The notes under the pieces were generated by a model, which saw nothing but the letters and a program-made list of their open reading frames with translations, did no database searches and was not told where the DNA came from. DNA of 16,691 nucleotides from JAZQUM01 sp045631305 (lineage in GTDB: Bacteria > Bacillota > Clostridia > Oscillospirales > Oscillospiraceae), in the NCBI GenBank assembly GCA_045631305.1, contig JAZQUM010000148.1:1-16691 (forward strand), written 5' to 3'. Below are positions 1 through 6,576 of the stretch, in pieces (the stretch's first letter is position 1; every line of letters begins with the position of its first letter). Both the position numbers and the translations under genes were made by a program.

Positions 1-282
1 GACAGCGTGGATGAAGCTATTGCTCACATCTCTGCACACTCCACCGGTCACTCCGATGCCATCATTTCTGAAGACGATGCCGCTGTTGCCCGCTTTACCA
101 CCCTGGTAGATAGCGCCGCCGTTTATGTCAATGCTTCCACCCGCTTCACCGACGGCGGTGAATTCGGTCTTGGCTGTGAAATGGGCATCTCCACCCAGAA
201 ACTTCATGCCCGCGGCCCCATGGGGCTGGAAGAGCTCACTTCCTATAAATATGTGATCACCGGCAACGGTCAGATCCGCTAA
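1..282 (+). CDS. proA: Glutamate-5-semialdehyde dehydrogenase (gamma-glutamyl phosphate reductase), C-terminal part
   Basis: The open frame enters from the left edge, so only about the last 93 residues are visible. ProA reduces gamma-glutamyl phosphate to glutamate-5-semialdehyde with NADPH in cytosolic proline biosynthesis. The visible part carries the family's C-terminal signature: a stretch reading VNASTRFTDGGEFGLG, followed by GISTQKLHARGPMGLEELT, which matches ProA closely. In the usual alignment the position before MGIST is Ala-Glu-Ile; here it is Cys-Glu-Met, a mild change. The TAA stop (280-282) overlaps the ribosome binding site of the next gene, proC, and only 11 bases separate the two genes, so they are almost certainly cotranscribed. 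The N-terminus, promoter and any proB lie outside the window. Confidence 0.95.
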   Translation, partial: DSVDEAIAHISAHSTGHSDAIISEDDAAVARFTTLVDSAAVYVNASTRFTDGGEFGLGCEMGISTQKLHARGPMGLEELTSYKYVITGNGQIR

Positions 283-293
283 GGAGGCACACT

Positions 294-1100
294 ATGAACG
301 AACGATTTGGCTTTATCGGCTGCGGCAATATGGGCAGCGCCCTGGCAAGCGGTGTCGTGCAGGCCGTAGGCGGCGCTAATGTAGCCCTTTCCGGCAGAAC
401 CGCGGAAAAAGTGGAGCGCTGCGCCAAGGCTCTGGGCGCAGCTGTCAGTTCCAATGAAACCATTGCCCAGAGTGCCACTTATATTTTTCTGGGTGTTAAG
501 CCCCAGATGATGGCAGATGTCCTTTCTGACATCGCCCCCGTCCTCCGCTCCCGTACCGACCGCTTTGTTCTCGTTTCCATGGCTGCAGGTCTCACCACCC
601 AGCGCATTGCGGAAATGGCAGGCGGAGAATATCCTGTGCTTCGTATTATGCCCAACACCGCCGTTTCTGTAGGCGAAGGCATCATTCTCTACACCGCAAA
701 CCATCTCGTCACAGAGGGCGAAACGGCAGAGCTGGTCAACGCCATGAGCTGCTGCGGTCTGCTGGACTCCCTCAGCGAGCATCTTATGGATGCAGGCAGC
801 GCTCTGGCCGGCTGCGGCGGCGCATTCTGCGACCTTTTCATGGAAGCACTGGCTGATGGCGCTGTTGCTGCAGGTCTTCCCCGCGCGAAGGCTCAGCAGT
901 ATGCAGCGCAGGTACTTTGCGGCGCAGGCAAGCTGCTTGCTGCGTCCGGCAAGCATCCCGGTCTTTTGAAGGATGAAGTCTGCTCCCCCGGCGGCAGCAC
1001 CATTCAGGGTGTGCGGGCGCTGGAGCGCGGCGGTCTTCGCGCTGCAGCGATGGAAGCTGTCATCGCTGCTTGCGAAAAGAACAAGGAACTCGGCAAATAA
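294..1100 (+). CDS. proC: Pyrroline-5-carboxylate reductase
   Basis: Catalyses the last step of proline synthesis, NAD(P)H-dependent reduction of pyrroline-5-carboxylate to proline, in the cytosol. The 268-residue protein has the usual length. It begins with a Rossmann dinucleotide-binding motif, FIGCGNMGSALASG (residues about 7-20). The C-terminal dimerisation/active-site region contains the family signature around SPGGSTIQGVRALE (residues about 229-242). The ATG at 294 is preceded by a near-perfect AAGGAGG (281-287) formed over the proA stop codon, which supports both the start and translational coupling to proA. The gene ends at a strong intrinsic terminator that begins at the base after its stop codon, closing the proline operon. 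Nothing unusual in length or motifs. Confidence 0.97.
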   Translation: MNERFGFIGCGNMGSALASGVVQAVGGANVALSGRTAEKVERCAKALGAAVSSNETIAQSATYIFLGVKPQMMADVLSDIAPVLRSRTDRFVLVSMAAGLTTQRIAEMAGGEYPVLRIMPNTAVSVGEGIILYTANHLVTEGETAELVNAMSCCGLLDSLSEHLMDAGSALAGCGGAFCDLFMEALADGAVAAGLPRAKAQQYAAQVLCGAGKLLAASGKHPGLLKDEVCSPGGSTIQGVRALERGGLRAAAMEAVIAACEKNKELGK

Positions 1101-1134
1101 AAAATATCCCGCAGGATTCTGCGGGATATTTTTT
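1101..1134 (+). terminator. Intrinsic terminator after proC
   Basis: A 14-bp perfect stem (AAAATATCCCGCAG paired with CTGCGGGATATTTT) with loop GATT, running into a T tract at 1129-1134. It begins at the first base after the proC stop. The A tract on the left arm would let it work in reverse too, but no minus-strand gene ends here. Confidence 0.93.
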
Positions 1135-1162
1135 GTCCTCTTTTTTCCTTTGTGTTGAAGTG

Positions 1163-1191
1163 TTGAAATTTCGGTAAAATAGGACTATGAT
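1163..1191 (+). promoter_or_regulatory. Sigma-A-type promoter for the GTPase genes
   Basis: TTGAAA (1163-1168), 17-base spacer, TATGAT (1186-1191). It sits 71 bases upstream of the likely start of the first GTPase and directly after the proC terminator. The AT-rich leader just downstream (about 1190-1212) was scanned for a Fur- or Zur-like palindrome; none was convincing. Confidence 0.72.
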
Positions 1192-1262
1192 AGAATTATA
1201 ATTAGGTGTAATAGGTGCAAGTGCGCGCCTTTCGTTTTAGTTTAATTCAGGAGGCAATTTAT

Positions 1263-2417
1263 ATGACCAAAATTGACATTATTTCCGGCTTCCTTGGCGC
1301 GGGTAAAACCACTCTCATCAAGAAGCTCCTGGCCGAAGCTTATGCAGGCGAAAAGCTGGTGCTCATCGAAAACGAATTCGGTGAAATCAGTATCGACGGC
1401 GGTTTCCTGAAAGAATCCGGCGTGCAGATCTCCGAAATGTCCTCGGGCTGCATCTGCTGCTCTTTGGTGGGCGATTTCGGCGAAGCCATGAAGGATGTTT
1501 ACGCTCAGTTCAAGCCTGACCGCATCATCATTGAACCCAGCGGCGTTGGCAAGCTCAGCGATGTGATCTCTGCCGTGGAAAAGGTAACGGAAGAAAACGG
1601 TGACATGGTTCTCAACAGCTTCATCACCGTGGCAGACGCTATCAAGTGCAAGGTTTACATGAAGAACTTCGGTGAATTCTTCAATAATCAGGTAGAAAAT
1701 GCAGGCTGCATCATTTTGAGCCGCACCGGTAAAATCAGCGCTGAAAAGCTGGATACCGCCGTTTCTCTGCTGCGTGAAAAGAATCCCTCCGCTACCATCA
1801 TCACCACTCCCTGGGAAGAGATCAGCGGCAAGCAGATCCAGGATGCTATGGAAAAGACCTCTCACTCCTTTGCCGAAGAACTGATGAAGGAAGTGCACCA
1901 TCATCACGGCGAAGAGTGCGACGATCCTCATTGCTGCTGCCACGAGCATCACCATGAACACGAACATGACCACGAGCATTGCTGCGATCATGACCATCAT
2001 GAGCATCATCATGAACACGAACATCATCATGAACACGAACATCATCATGATCATGACCACCATCACGAGCACGGCGAATGCAGCGATCCTCACTGCTGCT
2101 GCCACGAGCACGATCATGACCACGGCCATCATCACCATCATGCCGACGAAGTCTTCACCAGCTGGGGCGCTGAATCCCCCAAGACCTTTTCCGCTGATGA
2201 GATCCGCCGCATCCTCACCGCTCTTGATAGCGGCGAATACGGCATGGTAGTTCGCAGCAAGGGCATCGTTCCCGCCAGCGACGGAAAGTGGATCCACTTC
2301 GACTATGTGCCCGAAGAACACGAGGTCCGCGATGGCAGCGCCGACGTTACCGGCCGCATCTGCGTCATCGGCGCTCAGCTGAAAGAAAGCGCGCTGAAGA
2401 GCCTCTTTGGTATTTAA
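1263..2417 (+). CDS. G3E/COG0523 (CobW-like) GTPase with His/Cys-rich metal-binding region
   Basis: 384 residues. COG0523 proteins are GTP-driven metal chaperones or insertases, chiefly for Zn, Co or Ni. Seen: Walker A GFLGAGKTT (9-17); the family metal-site motif GCICC (62-66, Cys63, Cys65, Cys66); a switch/Walker B-like stretch IIIEPSG (88-94); and a C-terminal CobW_C-like segment (about 295-384). Residues 212-293 are a low-complexity stretch with about 42 His and 10 Cys, probably a metal reservoir or sensor. The canonical NKxD guanine-specificity motif is not evident; the expected place reads ILSRTGK (151-157). The ATG at 1263 is chosen because AGGAG (1249-1253) lies 9 bases upstream; an upstream in-frame GTG at 1215 has no ribosome binding site. 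A second G3E GTPase follows 21 bases downstream. The metal is unknown; zinc is the default guess for this family. Confidence 0.9.
   Translation: MTKIDIISGFLGAGKTTLIKKLLAEAYAGEKLVLIENEFGEISIDGGFLKESGVQISEMSSGCICCSLVGDFGEAMKDVYAQFKPDRIIIEPSGVGKLSDVISAVEKVTEENGDMVLNSFITVADAIKCKVYMKNFGEFFNNQVENAGCIILSRTGKISAEKLDTAVSLLREKNPSATIITTPWEEISGKQIQDAMEKTSHSFAEELMKEVHHHHGEECDDPHCCCHEHHHEHEHDHEHCCDHDHHEHHHEHEHHHEHEHHHDHDHHHEHGECSDPHCCCHEHDHDHGHHHHHADEVFTSWGAESPKTFSADEIRRILTALDSGEYGMVVRSKGIVPASDGKWIHFDYVPEEHEVRDGSADVTGRICVIGAQLKESALKSLFGI
1896..2141 (+). repeat. CAT/CAC-rich low-complexity coding repeat with duplicated DPHCCCHEH module
   Basis: This is the DNA encoding residues 212-293 of the first GTPase. 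It is built of short direct repeats of His codons alternating with Glu or Asp codons. A 13-residue module occurs twice, as EECDDPHCCCHEH (218-230) and GECSDPHCCCHEH (271-283), with nearly identical DNA at about 1914-1952 and 2073-2111. The pattern suggests expansion by slippage or internal duplication. Confidence 0.9.
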
Positions 2418-2438
2418 TTTTCAATAGAGGATGTTTTT

Positions 2439-3368
2439 ATGAATATTCCTGTTTATATGATCGCCGGTTTTCTGGATTCCGGTAAAACCAATTTCATCAA
2501 CGGCATTCTGGCAGACGGCTTCGCCATTGAAGACCGCACCCTTCTCCTCTGCTGTGAAGAAGGCGAAGAGGAATACGATCCCAAGGTACTTCGCAATGTG
2601 ACGGTCATCAACATTGAAGACCAGGAAGAGCTGACCCCCGCCTATCTCAAGAAGCTGGAAAAGCAGTATAAGCCCCAGCAGGTCATTATCGAGTCCAACG
2701 GCATGTGGCTCATGGAAGAGATCTACAGCAAGTCTCTCCCCGCCAACTGGATCCTTTATCAGATCATGACGCTGGTAGATAGCCGTTCCTTTGAAGTTTA
2801 TGCCAAAAACATGGGCCAGCTGATGATGGAAAAAATCATCAATGCCGACATGGTGATCTTCAACCGCTGCAACGAAGAACTGCGCCGTCAGCTGCGCAGC
2901 CGCAACCTGCGCATGGTAAACCGCCGCGCTGACATGTTCTTCGAGAATGACGATGGCACCAGCGAAGACTATGCCGATGATTCCATCGCTCCTTTCGATA
3001 TGGATGCCGATGTAATCACCATCCCTGATGACGATTTCGGCGTCTGGTATGTAGATGTGATGGATCACCCTGAGCGCTATGCAGGCAAATCCGTTTCTTT
3101 GAAGATGCTGATGTGCCACTCCAAGAAGTACAAGGGCGTGCATTGTCCCGGCCGCTTTGCCATGATTTGCTGCGAAAAGGACATCACTTTCCTTGGCGTT
3201 GTGTGCAAGGGCGACACCTTGAAAAACTTTGTAAACCGCGAGTGGGTGGAAATTCAGGCCAAGGTTGCCGTAGAACATCATGCCGCCTATAAGGGTGACG
3301 GTCCCGTTCTCTATGTGGAATCCATTGCGCCTTGCGAAAAGCCCGAAGAAGAAGTGGTATCTTTCTGA
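2439..3368 (+). CDS. G3E-family P-loop GTPase lacking CxCC, with DUF1980/TIGR03943-like C-terminal domain
   Basis: 309 residues, second member of a tandem pair. Seen: Walker A GFLDSGKTN (10-18), a Walker B/switch-like VIIESNGMW (82-90), and IFNRC (150-154) where G proteins carry NKxD. The family's CxCC metal motif is absent; the equivalent area reads LLLCCEEGEEEYD (35-47), which is Cys- and acid-rich instead. From about residue 205 a separate domain follows. Its landmarks are MDHPERYAGKSV, CPGRFAMICC, FLGVVCK and GPVLYVESI, which resemble the OB-like C-terminal domain of YcgQ/DUF1980 (TIGR03943) proteins. Those proteins are often encoded beside UPF0718 permeases, but no permease is in view here. 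The start at 2439 is supported by AGAGG (2426-2430). Cotranscription with the upstream GTPase (21-base gap) is likely. Function is inferred as metal homeostasis. The domain assignment is from remembered family patterns, not a search. Confidence 0.8.
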   Translation: MNIPVYMIAGFLDSGKTNFINGILADGFAIEDRTLLLCCEEGEEEYDPKVLRNVTVINIEDQEELTPAYLKKLEKQYKPQQVIIESNGMWLMEEIYSKSLPANWILYQIMTLVDSRSFEVYAKNMGQLMMEKIINADMVIFNRCNEELRRQLRSRNLRMVNRRADMFFENDDGTSEDYADDSIAPFDMDADVITIPDDDFGVWYVDVMDHPERYAGKSVSLKMLMCHSKKYKGVHCPGRFAMICCEKDITFLGVVCKGDTLKNFVNREWVEIQAKVAVEHHAAYKGDGPVLYVESIAPCEKPEEEVVSF

Positions 3369-3377
3369 AATTAACCA

Positions 3378-3417
3378 AAGCGCGGTCGGCTGATGCAGGC
3401 CGCGCTTGCGTCTTTTT
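3378..3417 (+). terminator. Possible weak terminator or attenuator before the MATE gene
   Basis: A 10-bp stem with one G-T wobble (AAGCGCGGTC, 3378-3387, with GGCCGCGCTT, 3398-3407) and a 10-base loop, followed after GCG by CTTTTT. The T tract is short and offset from the stem, and the MATE ribosome binding site follows at once. It could partly end the GTPase transcript or act as an mRNA processing or stability element. Confidence 0.5.
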
Positions 3418-3433
3418 GAAAGGAGGGCACAGG

Positions 3434-4795
3434 TTGAAAGCGAAAATCTCACAGTATGAACTCATGACTGCCACACCGGTGCCTCGCCTTGTGGTAAAAC
3501 TTTCTATCCCTACGGTGATCAGCATGCTGGTGACCACTATCTACAACATGGTAGATACCGCCTTTGTAGGTCATCTCGGCAACAGCGCCAGCGGCGCAGT
3601 AGGCGTTGTTTTCGGCGCTACCGCCATTTTGCAGGCCGTTGCCTTCATGTTTGGTCAGGGCGGCGGCAGCCTGATGGCCCGCAGTTCCGGTCACAAGGAT
3701 ACTGATGCGGCCAATGCCTATGCTTCCACCGCCTTTTTCCTTGCTTTGATCACCGCTGTGATCCTCTCCGTGCTGGGTCTCCTCTTTCTCCCCCAGTTCG
3801 TAATTCTTTTGGGCAGCACCAAAACCATCCAGCCGTTCGCGGAAGAGTACTGCCTTTGGATCATGCTGGGCGCACCCTTCATCGTCTGCAGCCATGTGAT
3901 GAATAATCTTCTGCGCTACGAGGGGAAAGCCACCCTGGCTATGTTTGCCCTGCTGGCAGGCGCTGCACTGAATATCGCTCTGGACCCACTGCTGATTCTG
4001 GTTTTTGACATGGGAGTTGCGGGGGCAGGTCTCGCTACCGCCTTTTCTCAGATGGTGGGCTTTTGCATTCTTCTCTCTACCTTTCTCAGGGGGAAAACCC
4101 AAAGCCGCCTCTCCCTTCGTTTTGTGATGCGAGACGTCCGAAAGATTTTCGACATGGCTTTTACCGGCTTTCCCAGTCTCATCCGTCAGGGGCTTAATTC
4201 CGGCTGCACCATTACGTTAAATAACCTGATCCGCGCAGGCGGCTACGGCGACCCCGCCATTTCCGCCATGAGCATCGTTTCCCGCATCGCCTTTTTCATT
4301 TTCGCTTCGGGCCTCGGCATTGGGCAAGGGTTCCAACCCATCAGCAGCTTTAATTACGGTGCCGGAAAATATACTCGTGTCCGGAAAGCTTTCTTCTGGA
4401 CGCTGGGCATTGCCACAGGTTCCATTGCTGTGATCTGCACCGTTTGCCTTATCTTCTCCGGCGACCTCATCGCCCTCTTCCGTGATGACCCCAAAGTCAT
4501 TGAGATCGGCACAAGAGCTTTGATTTTACAATGCGCCGCCATGTATTTCCAGTCCTTTGGCACGGTAACAGAAATGATGTTCCAGTCTACAGGCAAAAAG
4601 CTGGGGGCATCCATCCTCTCCGCTTTCCGAAGCGGCGGCCTTTTCCTGCTGTTCCTTTTGATTCTGGCACCTCTCCGCGGTCTTTCCGGCATTCAGGAAG
4701 CGCAGCCTCTTGCCAACTTTTGTGCAACCCTTATTGCTATTCCATTTGCCGTAACCTTCCTGAAAAAGCTTCCAAAAGAAGATCTGAACGAATAA
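3434..4795 (+). CDS. MATE-family multidrug/toxin efflux transporter
   Basis: About 453 residues, the normal size for a 12-helix MATE (NorM/DinF superfamily) cation-coupled exporter in the cytoplasmic membrane. Seen: repeated long hydrophobic segments throughout. The N-terminal repeat starts with VVKLSIPTVISMLVTTIYNMVDTAFVG, shown here only as its landmarks LSIPTVISML and YNMVDTAFVG, which are typical of the family. The second half contains GLGIGQGFQPISSFNYGAG, a hallmark of MATE helices 7-8. A TTG at 3434 is chosen as start because AAAGGAGG (3419-3426) lies 7 bases upstream; the alternatives are ATG at 3464, or an upstream in-frame start at 3332 that would overlap the preceding gene by 37 bases. 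The substrate is unknown. The position after the GTPase pair might hint at metal or toxic-compound export, but a hairpin lies between them, so the link is weak. Confidence 0.93.
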   Translation: MKAKISQYELMTATPVPRLVVKLSIPTVISMLVTTIYNMVDTAFVGHLGNSASGAVGVVFGATAILQAVAFMFGQGGGSLMARSSGHKDTDAANAYASTAFFLALITAVILSVLGLLFLPQFVILLGSTKTIQPFAEEYCLWIMLGAPFIVCSHVMNNLLRYEGKATLAMFALLAGAALNIALDPLLILVFDMGVAGAGLATAFSQMVGFCILLSTFLRGKTQSRLSLRFVMRDVRKIFDMAFTGFPSLIRQGLNSGCTITLNNLIRAGGYGDPAISAMSIVSRIAFFIFASGLGIGQGFQPISSFNYGAGKYTRVRKAFFWTLGIATGSIAVICTVCLIFSGDLIALFRDDPKVIEIGTRALILQCAAMYFQSFGTVTEMMFQSTGKKLGASILSAFRSGGLFLLFLLILAPLRGLSGIQEAQPLANFCATLIAIPFAVTFLKKLPKEDLNE

Positions 4796-4831
4796 AAAAA
4801 GAGTGCTGACCCATAGGTCAGCACTCTTTTT
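4796..4831. terminator. Bidirectional terminator between the MATE and hydrogenase genes
   Basis: A 16-bp perfect stem, AAAAAGAGTGCTGACC (4796-4811) with GGTCAGCACTCTTTTT (4816-4831), loop CATA. T tracts are available on both strands. It starts directly after the MATE stop, and the hydrogenase gene ends 9 bases beyond it from the other side, so one hairpin serves both convergent units. Confidence 0.93.
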
Positions 4832-4839
4832 GATTTTAC

Positions 4840-6576
4840 TTACTTCTGGTTGGGCATCTTCCAAGCTTCGTGATCAGTATGAAGCAGATGGTGTGCCTTT
4901 TCGCTAACGGGATGTTCCAGATACTCAGCATAAAGATTCTGCACATCGGTATTTTCATGAGAGAAGCGAACAGCAGCATTCTTATCCAGATTCCACAGAG
5001 CATCGCCGCGGTATTCTGCCAGTTCCTTGCCGTCGTGAATGGGCTGACCGCCGCCGCCTGCGCAACCGCCGGGACAAGCCATTACTTCCACGAAATCGTA
5101 GGAAACCGTGCCCTTCTTCAGCGCTTCCATCAGCTTGCGGGTATTGGCCAGACCACTGGTAACAGCAACTTTTACATCACCCACATCGGGAATGGTGAAA
5201 ACAGCTTCCTTCCAGCCGTCCATACCGCGAACAGAATGGAATGCATCCGCATCGGGATTGGAGCCGGTGAGAACAGCATATGCCGTGCGCAGCGCAGCGT
5301 CCATAACGCCGCCGGTAGCGCCGAAGATCACAGCTGCACCAGTACCGCTGCCCAGAGGACTGTCAAACTCGGTTTCTTCCAGCACACGGGGATTTACCTG
5401 CTCACCGCGGAACATGCGAACCATTTCGCGGGTGGTAAGTACAACGTCAACATCTCTGTCACCGCAGGCATCCTTCATGGGTTCCAGTGCCGCTTCGCTC
5501 TTCTTGGAAACGCAGGGCATGATGGATACTACGAAAATTCTGTGGGGATCCACACCCAGCTTTTCAGCAAAGTAGCTCTTGGCTACTGCGCCGAACATCT
5601 GCTGAGGAGACTTGGCGGTAGAAAGATTTGCAGTATACTGAGGATACTGACCCTTCAGGAAACGAACCCAACCGGGACAGCAGGAGGTAAACATAGGCCA
5701 ACTATAGTCATCACGGTTCTGGAAGCGCTGGATAAACTCAGTGCCTTCTTCCATGATGGTGAGGTCAGCCGTAAAGTTGGTGTCAAATACATAGTCGAAG
5801 CCCAGCTGCTTGAGAGCGGTGACCATGCGCTTTGCGGTGGTAAATTCGGGTTCCAGGCCGTAATATTCGCCCCATGCGGCGCGAACAGCGGGAGCCACCT
5901 GCACCACGGTGATGGTGTTAGGATCTGCCAGTGCGTCAAATACCTTGCCGGTATCATCTCTTTCCTGCAGTGCGCCAACGGGACAGTGGGTAATGCACTG
6001 ACCGCAGAAGGTACAGTCGGAGTCGAAGAGATTCTTGCTCTTACCGGTACCGACAGTGGTACGGGAACCGGTACCTACCAGATCCCAGATACCGAGGCCC
6101 TGCATCTTTTCGCAGATCTGCACGCAGCGCATGCAGCGCACGCAGCGGTTTTCGATGCGGACAAGGGGAAGATCGAAGTTGTCAAAATCGGGCTTAAGAT
6201 CAGTTACATAATGCTCGCCCAAAAGATTATAGTCGGTGGTCAGCTGCTGGAGCTTGCAGTTGCCGCTGCGGGTGCACTTGGTGCACTTGGTCTCATGCTG
6301 AGAAAGCAGCAGACGCAAATTCACGCGGCGGGCTTCACGAACGCGGGGACTATTGGTATAGACCACCATGCCTTCAGCTACTACATTGTTGCAGGAGGGA
6401 ACAAGGCGTTCATAGCCTTCCACTTCCACCATGCAGATGCGGCAGGCACCGATCTCATTGTAATCTTTAAGGTAGCACAGGGTAGGGATCTCAATATTGG
6501 CAGCGCGGGCAGCATCCAGGATGGTAGTTCCTTCAGGAACCTGAACCGTTTTCTTATCAATCGTCAAAGTTACCAT
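4840..6576 (-). CDS. [FeFe] hydrogenase, CpI-like (M3 architecture)
   Basis: 578 residues; interconverts protons plus electrons with H2, in the cytosol. Domains in order: a 2Fe-2S plant-type ferredoxin domain (Cys34, Cys45, Cys48, Cys62); a His-Cys3 [4Fe-4S] motif (His94, Cys98, Cys101, Cys107); and two [4Fe-4S] clusters (Cys145/148/151 with Cys198, and Cys188/191/194 with Cys155). The H-cluster domain follows with all three signatures: L1 TSCCPGW (297-303, with the proton-relay Cys299 and ligand Cys300), L2 MPCVSKKSE (353-361), and L3 EVMACPGGCAGGGGQP (497-512). Length and Cys spacing closely match Clostridium pasteurianum hydrogenase I. The start codon overlaps the stop of the upstream oxidoreductase by 7 bases, with GGAGG 12 bases before it, so translation is coupled. 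The maturases HydE, HydF and HydG are not in the window. The neighbour suggests NAD(P)H-linked activity. Confidence 0.96.
   Translation of the reverse strand: MVTLTIDKKTVQVPEGTTILDAARAANIEIPTLCYLKDYNEIGACRICMVEVEGYERLVPSCNNVVAEGMVVYTNSPRVREARRVNLRLLLSQHETKCTKCTRSGNCKLQQLTTDYNLLGEHYVTDLKPDFDNFDLPLVRIENRCVRCMRCVQICEKMQGLGIWDLVGTGSRTTVGTGKSKNLFDSDCTFCGQCITHCPVGALQERDDTGKVFDALADPNTITVVQVAPAVRAAWGEYYGLEPEFTTAKRMVTALKQLGFDYVFDTNFTADLTIMEEGTEFIQRFQNRDDYSWPMFTSCCPGWVRFLKGQYPQYTANLSTAKSPQQMFGAVAKSYFAEKLGVDPHRIFVVSIMPCVSKKSEAALEPMKDACGDRDVDVVLTTREMVRMFRGEQVNPRVLEETEFDSPLGSGTGAAVIFGATGGVMDAALRTAYAVLTGSNPDADAFHSVRGMDGWKEAVFTIPDVGDVKVAVTSGLANTRKLMEALKKGTVSYDFVEVMACPGGCAGGGGQPIHDGKELAEYRGDALWNLDKNAAVRFSHENTDVQNLYAEYLEHPVSEKAHHLLHTDHEAWKMPNQK

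Noticed and set aside
1186..1215. Fur- or Zur-like operator near the GTPase promoter
   Set aside because: The AT-rich stretch TGATAGAATTATAATTA only partly resembles a 7-1-7 box, with several mismatches. It is too weak to report as a feature.
1215..1262. GTG at 1215 as start of the first GTPase
   Set aside because: It lacks a ribosome binding site and would add 16 residues before the conserved N-terminal TKIDIISGFLGAGK. The ATG at 1263 has a well-placed AGGAG.
1896..2141. Regular short repeats that might suggest a CRISPR or tandem-repeat array
   Set aside because: The repeats keep the reading frame, encode His/Glu/Asp/Cys, have no unique spacers of constant length and lie inside a clear GTPase gene.
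1242..2321. 359-residue minus-strand frame opposite the His-rich GTPase, with Met/Val-rich hydrophobic runs resembling membrane helices
   Set aside because: The runs are the reverse complement of CAT/CAC His codons (ATG/GTG). It is an artefact of the His repeat on the sense strand.
3332..3433. Upstream in-frame start for the MATE transporter at 3332
   Set aside because: It overlaps the end of the second GTPase, has no ribosome binding site and adds a non-family N-terminus. AAAGGAGG before the TTG at 3434 is far better.
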